Source of the DNA: Candidatus Heimdallarchaeota archaeon
Lineage (GTDB): Archaea > Asgardarchaeota > Heimdallarchaeia > Heimdallarchaeales > Heimdallarchaeaceae
Length of the DNA: 64,000 bases
Direction: 5' to 3'
NCBI GenBank assembly: GCA_030603365.1
Contig: JAUVXV010000003.1
Coordinates: 186,001-250,000 of the forward strand
The translations under genes were made by a program, and so were the position numbers. Below the pieces are notes generated by a model. It was not told the DNA's origin. It did not search any database and was given only the letters and a program-made list of their open reading frames with translations. Numbering within the stretch: position 1 is the first letter of the stretch; each line of letters starts with the position of its first letter. Below, one piece after another: positions 1-7,250 of this stretch.

Positions 1-288
1 CCCTGAGGAATAAAGAAAATGATTTGGAAAAACGCTCTCAAAAAGTGTCATGAATGCAAAATCAGGATTGCAATTGAAGAGATCATGGAGTAAAGTTGTA
101 CCTTGACGCCAGTGTCCTAGAATAAAAACTGGAGGTTTCTTTATCTTCACTCTTCTAATTTTACGCCAAGTTAGAACTTTTTCTACTATAGCGAGTGGAG
201 AGAATAGAATTATCAAAAATGTGATAAGAAAGACATGTGGGATTTTCTTCAAAGATACATTGAATTGATTTTCACCGAGAAGTTTCAT
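1..288 (-). CDS. Sulfotransferase family protein, N-terminal part (runs off the left edge)
   Basis: The reading frame is open for 96 codons from an ATG at 288 down to base 1, so the C-terminal two thirds or more lie outside the window. A hydrophobic stretch (residues about 18-38) is followed by FILGHWRQGTTLLHDLF. That matches the 5'-phosphosulfate-binding loop of PAPS-dependent sulfotransferases (Sulfotransfer_3 type: G-H-W-R-x-G-T-T-L-L-H). By family it would move a sulfate group from PAPS to a lipid, sugar or protein. In-frame codons just upstream of the ATG (A-V-G-A-D-F-S-V-W) also look like the family's N-terminus, yet hold no ATG, GTG or TTG, so the true start is unsure. The family call is fairly firm; the substrate is unknown. 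Confidence 0.7.
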   Translation of the reverse strand, partial: MKLLGENQFNVSLKKIPHVFLITFLIILFSPLAIVEKVLTWRKIRRVKIKKPPVFILGHWRQGTTLLHDLFNCNPDFAFMTLFESVFPNHFLYSSG

Positions 289-507
289 CCAGACCGAGAA
301 ATCCGCACCTACTGCAAAGATATGTTTAGCCCCCTGAGTTTATTTTGTTGATTAATTCTTACTTTCTAATATTAAAAGAAATTGTGTGAAACGATGATTT
401 TTCAGCATTATTTCTTATTTTTGTTTGAAGAACTATACATAAAAAAGATAGAAATTAAGAGTATTCAGAATTCCTTTTTTCATATATACTCTTAATTCTC
501 TAGTGAA

Positions 508-1368
508 TTATGCTGGATGTATGTATATCCTTATTTTCTGACTAATTGTAGAAAGAGGAATCGTTCCACCATATGGTGGGTCATAGTAATAATATAGCGT
601 ATCTGTCCAAATTCCGAAAGTATAAATTGAAGAACTAGGTTTTATAACTGCACGTACAAGATTATTAGCTGATGCATCCCATGCATCTTGAGATGTATGA
701 TCACATGCACCTATCCATGTCCAGTATGCATCTTGTGAATCTCCAAAACCTGAATTCTGTGTATACTCATACTCATTGATACTTGATATAAAGCACAATG
801 CATTAAAGATACTTAATGCTGTTCCTATATGTGGAAGGAAACCGAGTGCTATTGTTGCTCCCTCAATTGCCTTTAAAAGGGGACCTTCTCCTTCTCCACC
901 TGCATATGCTACATAATTTACTCCTCCTGCATCTGTTGAGAAATCCTTCTTAAAAGCTACTGCAGTTAACGCAGCATTCGATTTTTCTATATTAATATCA
1001 GTTAAGTAAGGATTCGAATCATAGGTCTCCGCTTCAGGGTCTTTGTCAACATGTCGAATAGATACAGCAAACTGTAGCTCCCATGTATTACTTCCTGATG
1101 CATAGAATGAATAAATGTTTACTGCAATAGATAGAGCAACATTTGTATCTTGAACATACCGATGTATCTCGAATGATTCAGTAAAATCATCTCCATATTG
1201 TATATGAATACCGAGTCCATCGATATATGGGTAGTTTATCGGTGGGGGTGCTCCTCCACCTCCACCTCCACCTCCTCCACCTCCACCATATGCACTTGCA
1301 TATATGGTGCCAAATGATGTGGAGAAAATTACTATTAATAATATACTTACTACTTGTTTTCGATTCAA
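508..1368 (-). CDS. Secreted protein with a poly-glycine stretch, function unknown
   Basis: The 286-residue product starts at a TTG codon (1368) that sits 9 nt after a GGAGGT ribosome-binding site, so this rare start looks right. Residues 1-27 form a signal peptide: a short basic start, a long hydrophobic core and an A-S-A end. Directly after it come twelve glycines in a row and three prolines, then a soluble region of about 240 residues rich in Tyr, Ser and Asp. There is no clear C-terminal membrane anchor. I do not recognise the family. It is probably exported, with the glycine run acting as a flexible spacer next to the membrane or envelope. No operon partner is evident; the gene downstream is the cut-off sulfotransferase. 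Confidence 0.75.
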   Translation of the reverse strand: MNRKQVVSILLIVIFSTSFGTIYASAYGGGGGGGGGGGGAPPPINYPYIDGLGIHIQYGDDFTESFEIHRYVQDTNVALSIAVNIYSFYASGSNTWELQFAVSIRHVDKDPEAETYDSNPYLTDINIEKSNAALTAVAFKKDFSTDAGGVNYVAYAGGEGEGPLLKAIEGATIALGFLPHIGTALSIFNALCFISSINEYEYTQNSGFGDSQDAYWTWIGACDHTSQDAWDASANNLVRAVIKPSSSIYTFGIWTDTLYYYYDPPYGGTIPLSTISQKIRIYIHPA

Positions 1369-1454
1369 CTAGAATCAACCTCCATTTTTGTAGTAAATAT
1401 TACTTAGTTTTTTGGCTTAATAAATCTATCTGGACAAAATGTGACACATTTGCA

Positions 1455-1955
1455 TTAAGACCATTTTAGTCTTTCACTTCTCCAATTTCGAAGCTTTTGT
1501 GCAAGTTCTCCAATATGGAATGAGTTGTGCCTTAATAGATAAACCAGTTTTTCATATACCGAATCAAACCACCTAAAATCATCTTTGAGCAATAGATCTT
1601 TATCCTTAGTTTCACTTAAGCTTCTTGAAATTCTTAACTCAATCTCTTCTAAATAGTTGTTCAAAAAACTCTTCGTAATTTTGGATTTTTTACTAATGAT
1701 TTCATCCTTTGAATCAATATCCCAATTAATACCAGTTTTAATTCCCCAAGTCATACTTTCAGGATTATTGCGAGAATAGAAATCAGCTGTCTCAATAATA
1801 TGGTAAACTGACCAAGAGTAGATCCAATCTCCTTCTCCCTCATGCCATTTTTCCTCTGGGCACTTATCAACAGCATCTCTAAGCATTTTCCACTTGCTTT
1901 CAAATTGCTTAAGGAGCACAAATCTAAAAGACATCTCTGACTTTATCTTCTTCAT
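1455..1955 (-). CDS. DinB-like four-helix metal-binding protein
   Basis: The 166-residue protein has the helical pattern and spaced histidines of the DinB/YfiT superfamily. One is in S-V-Y-H-I-I-E-T-A-D-F-Y (about residue 52), and the pair in R-H-N-S-F-H-I-G-E-L is near residues 141-146. Together they would form the usual three-histidine metal site. Family members include thiol-dependent S-transferases and many proteins of unknown role. The length is normal for the family. The partner substrate cannot be read from the sequence. The gene runs in the same direction as the PPOX gene at 1993-2466, 37 nt downstream of it, so the two may share a transcript. Confidence 0.65.
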   Translation of the reverse strand: MKKIKSEMSFRFVLLKQFESKWKMLRDAVDKCPEEKWHEGEGDWIYSWSVYHIIETADFYSRNNPESMTWGIKTGINWDIDSKDEIISKKSKITKSFLNNYLEEIELRISRSLSETKDKDLLLKDDFRWFDSVYEKLVYLLRHNSFHIGELAQKLRNWRSERLKWS

Positions 1956-1992
1956 TTCATATCTACCCTTCTATATCTTAATACATATTAAA

Positions 1993-2466
1993 TCATTGTA
2001 ATTCTAATACTTTCCTTGCTTTTATTGGATTTTGCATATCCCAGAGTTTTACACCAATACCGTACAAGTTTATTCGTTTTCCAGGTGTGACTTTTATCCA
2101 TATACTTTCCTTTTGTAACTCCTCAGGAAGCTCATGTTTCTGATATTTTTTCCATACATTTCTTGCATACTCGTCTTCAAAGGGTAAGATTTCAGCTGTT
2201 GCTTTGAAATGAATTTCTGCAGGTGGAGCTGGAACTAGTTTATGTATGAAATTTTTTCTAATTGGTATTGTAACTGAAACTTTATTGTTTTTTACTATGT
2301 TCTTTGCTTTTACAGTTATTTTACCTGTTTGAAGATAGATGTCCTTCCCATCACTTTGATACATCATTACACTACTTTGAGGTTGTTGTTTTTCATTAAC
2401 AGTAGCTAAAACCAACCAGATGTTTTTCTTTAATTCTTTTATATATTCCTTTTCTAAATTATTCAT
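1993..2466 (-). CDS. Pyridoxamine 5'-phosphate oxidase-like flavin-binding protein
   Basis: The product has 157 residues. It begins with helices and then a split-barrel pattern, W-L-V-L-A-T-V-N-E-K-Q-Q-P-Q-S-S-V, followed by strands I-Y-L-Q-T and V-S-V-T-I. This is typical of PPOX-type FMN- or F420-binding proteins; the archaeal members often reduce unknown substrates. It is transcribed away from the ABC exporter operon, and the shared 124-bp gap holds two 21-bp palindromes (2500-2520, 2546-2566), so both sides may answer to the same regulator. The cofactor and reaction remain open. Confidence 0.7.
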   Translation of the reverse strand: MNNLEKEYIKELKKNIWLVLATVNEKQQPQSSVMMYQSDGKDIYLQTGKITVKAKNIVKNNKVSVTIPIRKNFIHKLVPAPPAEIHFKATAEILPFEDEYARNVWKKYQKHELPEELQKESIWIKVTPGKRINLYGIGVKLWDMQNPIKARKVLELQ

Positions 2467-2499
2467 GAGTAGAATTTAGCATAACAGATAATAAACATT

Positions 2500-2520
2500 A
2501 CTACTAACAACGGTAGTAGT
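2500..2520. promoter_or_regulatory. Operator-like palindrome 1
   Basis: This is a perfect 7-bp inverted repeat with a 7-bp spacer: ACTACTA-N7-TAGTAGT. It lies just upstream of the BRE/TATA region of the ABC operon and also upstream of the divergent PPOX gene. A second site with the same 21-bp geometry follows at 2546-2566. The TACT...AGTA core resembles sites bound by TrmB-type regulators, and a TrmB gene ends this operon. Confidence 0.6.
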
Positions 2521-2530
2521 GAGCGAAAGA

Positions 2531-2540
2531 TTTATTTATT
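2531..2540 (+). promoter_or_regulatory. TATA box of the ABC exporter operon
   Basis: TTTATTTATT is preceded by a purine/A-rich BRE-like stretch (GCGAAAGA). Transcription would start about 25 nt downstream, near 2560, inside the second palindrome. A Shine-Dalgarno-like AGAAGGTGA then precedes the ATG at 2591. The TATA box is framed by the two operators, a layout suited to repression. Confidence 0.55.
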
Positions 2541-2545
2541 TGAAT

Positions 2546-2566
2546 ACTACTTACTAAGATAGTAGT
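2546..2566. promoter_or_regulatory. Operator-like palindrome 2
   Basis: ACTACT-N9-AGTAGT is 21 bp overall like the first site, with 6 of 7 arm pairs kept. Its centre is 46 bp from that of the first site. It covers the expected transcription start of the ABC operon, so a bound regulator would block initiation. Confidence 0.6.
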
Positions 2567-2590
2567 TACATTTCTTAACAAGAAGGTGAA

Positions 2591-3349
2591 ATGTTGGCAA
2601 CCGAAATTGAATATGCGATAGAAACTCAAGATCTTGTAAAAATCTACAAGACAGGAAAAGTTCAAGCTGTAAATGGGCTTAATCTTCAGATAAAAAAAGG
2701 AGAAATTTATGCTTTAATCGGAGCAAACGGAAGCGGGAAAACAACTTCTATAAACATGATCAGCGGAGCTCTATTTCCTACATCGGGAACGATTAAAGTT
2801 TTGGGACATGAAATTCCTCGCAATCGTCGATTAATCACAAATTACATAGGACTTGCCCCTCAAGACTATTCGATTTATGAAGATTTGAGTTTAGAAGAAA
2901 ATGTTCGTTTCTTTTCAAGACTATATGGCATGAGTAAAGGTGATTTTGAACCCAAATTCGAAGAATTACTCAAAATATTGCGTCTTGAAGAAAAACGTAA
3001 GGCACTAGTGAAGAATCTCTCTGGAGGTATGAAAAGAAGAACAAGCATTGCATGCTCACTAATACATTCTCCAAAGATTGTTTTCTTTGATGAAGCAACA
3101 GTTGGTGTTGACCCAGTATTAAGATCATTTTTCTGGGAATATTTCAGATCATTAAAAGATAAAGGGGTTACACTTGTGATAACATCTCATGTAATGGATG
3201 AAGCAGAAAGAGCTGATAGAATCGGGTTAATGAGAGCTGGTAAGTTGATAGCTGAAGGCACTCCAGATGAACTCAAGCAAAAACACAATGCTGCGACGAT
3301 TGAAGAGATTTTCATTGAGCTAAGTGAAGGAGAGATTATCGATGAATAA
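2591..3349 (+). CDS. ABC-2 type exporter, ATP-binding subunit
   Basis: The 252-residue protein has all the motifs of an active ABC ATPase: Walker A GANGSGKTT (44-52), Q-loop Gln (91), signature LSGGM (143-147), Walker B IVFFDE (163-168) and the switch His (200). It belongs to the CcmA/DrrA-like group that pairs with ABC-2 membrane subunits for drug, lipid or polysaccharide export. The permease gene overlaps its end by 8 nt, so the two are translationally coupled, and a TrmB regulator follows. The promoter carries two operator-like palindromes. The transported substrate cannot be deduced; a self-regulated exporter of toxic compounds is a reasonable guess. Confidence 0.92.
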   Translation: MLATEIEYAIETQDLVKIYKTGKVQAVNGLNLQIKKGEIYALIGANGSGKTTSINMISGALFPTSGTIKVLGHEIPRNRRLITNYIGLAPQDYSIYEDLSLEENVRFFSRLYGMSKGDFEPKFEELLKILRLEEKRKALVKNLSGGMKRRTSIACSLIHSPKIVFFDEATVGVDPVLRSFFWEYFRSLKDKGVTLVITSHVMDEAERADRIGLMRAGKLIAEGTPDELKQKHNAATIEEIFIELSEGEIIDE

Positions 3350-4493
3350 GAAAAAAGATAAAAAAAGCGATGAATTCAGTCCAAAAAATCTAGCTTTTTC
3401 TATGAGACGAGTTATGGCAATAGCACTTAAAACAATAAATCAGTTTAGGAGAGATAGAAGAACTCTTGGTCTTCTATTTGTTGTACCAATGGCAATTATG
3501 TTGATTTTTGGTTTAGCATTTAGTGGTGAAGTTCAAAATCTCCCTGTATTAATAGATAATCAAGATACAGTTTTTGGTATGATGATTGAAGAAAATCTAG
3601 CTAATGATACACGAGTAGAATTAACAGCTGGAGATTATTTCGAAGGAGTTGAACAAGTTGAGAAGGGAGATTATTATGCTGTGATTCTTATTCCAGCGAA
3701 TTTTACTCAGTCTATTCTTGAAATACAAGCAGGAAACACTACTCAAGCCAATATTTATTTGTACTTAGATGGGACTAAACCTACCATTAAAGGAAGTCTG
3801 TTGGGAGCCTTAAGAGATGCTCTTGATGAAACAATGGGAAATACAGGTATAAGTGTAGTTCAAGAGTTAGCTTTTGGAGGTGCAGAGTTTTCAGGTTTGG
3901 ATGTAGGAATTCCAGCTGTAATAGCTTTCGTTCTTATCTTTCTGTTAGTAATAGTAGGTGTAATAACTATTATACGCGAAAAAATCCAAGGTACTCAAGA
4001 CAGACTTTATGCTACACCTTTAAGATCTTCAGAAAGGTTACTTGGATATGTCATTGGTCTACTTCTGATTGCTATGATTATGATAGCATTAGTACTGATT
4101 TTTGGAGTTTTTGTATTTGGAGCAAAAGTTCAAGGAAACGTGTTCTTATTGATATTTGCAGCCTTACTTTTTGGATTGGCTCATGTATTTTTAGCTGTTT
4201 TCCTAGCTAACTTTGCTCAGAATGAACTACAAGCAATTCAGTTCGCACCTTTAACCGCTATCCCCAGTATGGCTCTGGGTGGAATGATGGTTCCTACAAT
4301 TAGTTTGCCCGTTTGGCTCTATCCAGTATCGTTCGTTGTACCTTTAACATATGGTATCAATCTTTTCGAAGGAATTATGCTCAAAGGATGGGGATTTGCA
4401 GAATTATGGGTAGATTTCCTAGTAGTTGGAGCTATGTGTCTAATATTCTTCGTTCTAGCAATTATTACCGTTAGAAACAGAATGAGGGATTAA
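3342..4493 (+). CDS. ABC-2 type exporter, membrane subunit
   Basis: I chose the ATG at 3342 because GGAG lies 9 nt before it and it overlaps the ATPase stop codon (ATGAATAA). A longer in-frame GTG at 3324 is less likely. The protein of about 383 residues has a basic cytoplasmic N-terminus and one membrane segment near residues 40-60. An extracytoplasmic region of about 130 residues follows, then a block of five membrane segments in the C-terminal half. This 1+5 plan is that of ABC-2 permeases. It would form the pore with the ATPase encoded just upstream. Confidence 0.9.
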   Translation: MNKKKDKKSDEFSPKNLAFSMRRVMAIALKTINQFRRDRRTLGLLFVVPMAIMLIFGLAFSGEVQNLPVLIDNQDTVFGMMIEENLANDTRVELTAGDYFEGVEQVEKGDYYAVILIPANFTQSILEIQAGNTTQANIYLYLDGTKPTIKGSLLGALRDALDETMGNTGISVVQELAFGGAEFSGLDVGIPAVIAFVLIFLLVIVGVITIIREKIQGTQDRLYATPLRSSERLLGYVIGLLLIAMIMIALVLIFGVFVFGAKVQGNVFLLIFAALLFGLAHVFLAVFLANFAQNELQAIQFAPLTAIPSMALGGMMVPTISLPVWLYPVSFVVPLTYGINLFEGIMLKGWGFAELWVDFLVVGAMCLIFFVLAIITVRNRMRD

Positions 4494-4502
4494 GGTGATA
4501 AA

Positions 4503-5324
4503 ATGAAATCCAAATCTTCCTCCTCTTTTTCTAAAGAAGATGCGATAAAAGCATTATCTAGTTTAGGATTGTCTCTTGGAGAAGCAAAAACGTATACTTC
4601 GTTAGTTGGGTTGGGACCTATTCACGCAACCACATTGGCAGGATTAGCTGAAGTTCCTCAACCAAAAATCTATGGCTATCTAGAAAGTTTAGTTCAGAAG
4701 ATTTTTGTAACTCGACAGAGCAAGAAAGGAATTCCAGATTCTTACATGGCTGTTCCCTATGAGATTGTAATTGAGACACTAGAAAACAAAATGCAAAACA
4801 AAATCAAAGCTGCAAATCGATACTTCGAACAGGTTAAAGAAGAAGAAAGAACAAGAGATGTAGAGGATCTATTTTCCTACTTTGAGGGTAAAAAAGCAGT
4901 TTTTGCAGGATTGAAAACTATTTTTGATAATGTTCAGAAGAATATCATAATGGTTCTAATCAATTCATTTGATGCAGAAGTGATTCAGAAACTAATAGAA
5001 GAAAGGAAAAAAGAAAAACCAAATCTAGAGATACTTGAACTAGAATCTAGTGACCGTCTTCTAAAGGTTCCACCAATAAAGAAACTTATGAACACTGAAG
5101 GATTTCAAGATCTGCTTATGAAGCGTCCAACAATGTTTTATGTAGATGTAGATTTTGAAGAAAGCACTTGTACATCTATGAATCTAGTACTTCCTCCCAT
5201 CGATGATTTTGGTCAAGCTTTAATTAATATCAAGCATCCTATAGCACTACGCTTTCAAGTTCAGTTAGTATCAAGTATTCTAGATACTTTAAAGAACATA
5301 GGTTTGAAAGTGAAAGAGATGTAG
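4503..5324 (+). CDS. TrmB-family transcriptional regulator
   Basis: The 273-residue protein opens with a winged helix: L-G-L-S-L-G-E-A-K-T-Y-T-S-L, then A-L-A-E-V-P-Q-P-K-I-Y-G-Y-L-E-S-L (recognition helix, about residues 52-68). A helical linker and an effector-binding C-terminal half follow, as in TrmB proteins. It is the third gene of the exporter operon (9 nt after the permease). The likely target is its own promoter, where two 21-bp TACT/AGTA palindromes flank the TATA box. TrmB proteins usually sense sugars, but this variant may sense the exported compound. The family call is firm; the target is inferred. Confidence 0.85.
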   Translation: MKSKSSSSFSKEDAIKALSSLGLSLGEAKTYTSLVGLGPIHATTLAGLAEVPQPKIYGYLESLVQKIFVTRQSKKGIPDSYMAVPYEIVIETLENKMQNKIKAANRYFEQVKEEERTRDVEDLFSYFEGKKAVFAGLKTIFDNVQKNIIMVLINSFDAEVIQKLIEERKKEKPNLEILELESSDRLLKVPPIKKLMNTEGFQDLLMKRPTMFYVDVDFEESTCTSMNLVLPPIDDFGQALINIKHPIALRFQVQLVSSILDTLKNIGLKVKEM

Positions 5325-5336
5325 CTCAAGATAGAG

Positions 5337-5344
5337 TTATAAAT
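5337..5344 (+). promoter_or_regulatory. TATA box of the TPP enzyme gene
   Basis: TTATAAAT is centred about 27 nt before the ATG at 5368, so the transcript should be leaderless or nearly so. A run of eight T residues (5349-5356) between the box and the start may also end transcription of the TrmB operon. Confidence 0.55.
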
Positions 5345-5367
5345 CTCCTTTTTTTTCTTATTTTAAG

Positions 5368-7203
5368 ATGTCCGAGAAGAATGCTAAACAATTGACAGGT
5401 TCTGAAGTTATCATAGAATATTTGATTAGAGAAGGAGTCAAATATATTTTTGGTATCCCTGGTCATGGTTGTTTAGGGTTTACCGATGCGCTTCTAAGAT
5501 ATAAGGATGAAATTCAAGTTATTCAACCTAAACAAGAAATGTCTGGAGTTCATATGGCTGTAGGTTATTATAGAGTAACAGGTAAACCTTTACCAGTTTT
5601 TACAAGCATCGGTCCTGGTGCCATAAATACAGTAATAGGTTTAGCTGATGCATATGTTGATTCAATGCCTGTTCTTGTTCTAACAGGTGATACTCATGTT
5701 CATATGAGAGGTGTAGGAGTTCTTCAGGAGATTGAGCGACACAAAGATAGTTCCATGCCTAGAATACTCGAACCTATTGTTAAGAGATCTTTTGAGTTAG
5801 CTTCTTCAAATCAGATTCCCAAAGTAATTCAACGAGCATTTAATATTATGATGACTGGACGAAAAGGACCAGTACACATTGACATGCCTATGGATGTTCA
5901 ATGTGATTTTGTAGATAGAACAATTCCTGAACCATTCAAGAGAAGAACAGCAGCTAAAACAAGAGGTGACTTCAACTACATTCAAATGGCAGCTGAACTC
6001 TTTATGAAAGCAAAAAGACCACTAGTATGGCTTGGTGGTGGTGTAGTTACATCTAGTGCTTTTGAAGAAGTTAAAGAAATTGCCGAATTTACTGGATCTC
6101 CAGTTCTTACATCTATGATGGCTAAAGATGCATTTCCAAATGACCACCCTCTTTATGGTTGGGCAACAGGTTCCAAAGGAACAAAAATTGGTGTTGCACT
6201 TAGTAGAAAAGCTGATGTAGTTTTAGCAGTAGGAACCCGTTTTGCGGATGAATCTACATGTTCATATAGAAAAGGAATTGCTTGGAATTTTGGTAAAGAG
6301 AAGGATGATACCCGATTAATTCATATTGATATCGATCCCAATGAGATAGGTAAGAATTACCCGACAGATATTGGAATAGTGGGAGATGCAAAAGCAGTAT
6401 TAAATGATTTTTTGGGGATTTTGAAGAAGAAATTTGCTCCTGTTAATTACATAGAAACAGAGTATTTCAAAGAGATCCATCAACTAAAAGAGGAATGGTT
6501 CAAATTCTTGTCTGATTGGCGAATTCCTCAACTTGAACCAGTCATGATTTCCTGCGTTCTTAAAGAAGTAAGAGATTTTCTAAAAAGGGATGCAATAATA
6601 GTTACAAGTTCTGGAAATGTCCAAGCACAGATGATTCAAGAACTTGAATTCTATGAACCTCATACATGTATAACAGCTGGGGGTTTCTCAACTATGGGAT
6701 ACACTCTTCCAGCAACAATAGGAGCTAAACTAGGGAAGCCAAACAAGCAGGTAATCGGATTAGTAGGAGACGGAGATTTCATGATGACTATGCAAGAGTT
6801 ACACACCGCAAAGCAATTGGGGTTGAATGTAGTCATTGTGGTTCTCAATAATGCAGGTTGGATAGCAATAACTGATCTTCAACGAGCAGTACTTGGGGAA
6901 GATAGAGGATTTGCAACCGAGTTTAAGGATTCTAAGGGAGAAACATACACACCTCACTTTGCAGACATTGCCAAAGGCTTTGGATGTTGGTCAACTAGAA
7001 TCTCAAAAAATGATCAAATAAAGCCTGCCTTACAAATGGCATTCAAACAAAAAGGACCTGCAGTTGTTGAGATAATGGTTAACAGAGATCCCAAATATAC
7101 AGGTTCTCCAGCTTGGGGTTGGTGGGATGTTCCTATTCCAGCTTATATGACAAATAAGAGAGTAAAATATCTAGAACAACGTCAATCTGAAGACTTAAGC
7201 TAA
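5368..7203 (+). CDS. Thiamine diphosphate-dependent acetolactate synthase-like enzyme
   Basis: The product (611 residues) has the three-domain plan of the acetolactate synthase/pyruvate oxidase/IolD group. The N-terminal pyrimidine-binding domain carries the catalytic Glu57 (K-Q-E-M-S-G). A central domain follows (about 190-340). The C-terminal domain has the ThDP/metal motif G-D-G-D-F (near 467) ending in L-N-N-A-G-W. It would cleave or join C-C bonds next to a carbonyl, for example pyruvate to acetolactate. No regulatory subunit or branched-chain amino acid gene is near, and E-R-H-K-D-S-S-M-P replaces the usual synthase text. A catabolic role such as IolD-like or sulfoacetaldehyde-type is equally possible. 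Confidence 0.85.
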   Translation: MSEKNAKQLTGSEVIIEYLIREGVKYIFGIPGHGCLGFTDALLRYKDEIQVIQPKQEMSGVHMAVGYYRVTGKPLPVFTSIGPGAINTVIGLADAYVDSMPVLVLTGDTHVHMRGVGVLQEIERHKDSSMPRILEPIVKRSFELASSNQIPKVIQRAFNIMMTGRKGPVHIDMPMDVQCDFVDRTIPEPFKRRTAAKTRGDFNYIQMAAELFMKAKRPLVWLGGGVVTSSAFEEVKEIAEFTGSPVLTSMMAKDAFPNDHPLYGWATGSKGTKIGVALSRKADVVLAVGTRFADESTCSYRKGIAWNFGKEKDDTRLIHIDIDPNEIGKNYPTDIGIVGDAKAVLNDFLGILKKKFAPVNYIETEYFKEIHQLKEEWFKFLSDWRIPQLEPVMISCVLKEVRDFLKRDAIIVTSSGNVQAQMIQELEFYEPHTCITAGGFSTMGYTLPATIGAKLGKPNKQVIGLVGDGDFMMTMQELHTAKQLGLNVVIVVLNNAGWIAITDLQRAVLGEDRGFATEFKDSKGETYTPHFADIAKGFGCWSTRISKNDQIKPALQMAFKQKGPAVVEIMVNRDPKYTGSPAWGWWDVPIPAYMTNKRVKYLEQRQSEDLS

Positions 7204-7250
7204 AACACTATTTTTGTTTAAAACACAAAAAAGAAAAAGAAAAAATCGGT
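7204..7250. terminator. Bidirectional terminator between convergent genes
   Basis: The 47-bp gap between two convergent stop codons has a T-rich run on the plus strand (TATTTTTGTTT). It also has a long A-rich run (about 7226-7243) that reads as T-rich on the minus strand. Such T-tracts are the usual archaeal termination signal. Confidence 0.5.
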
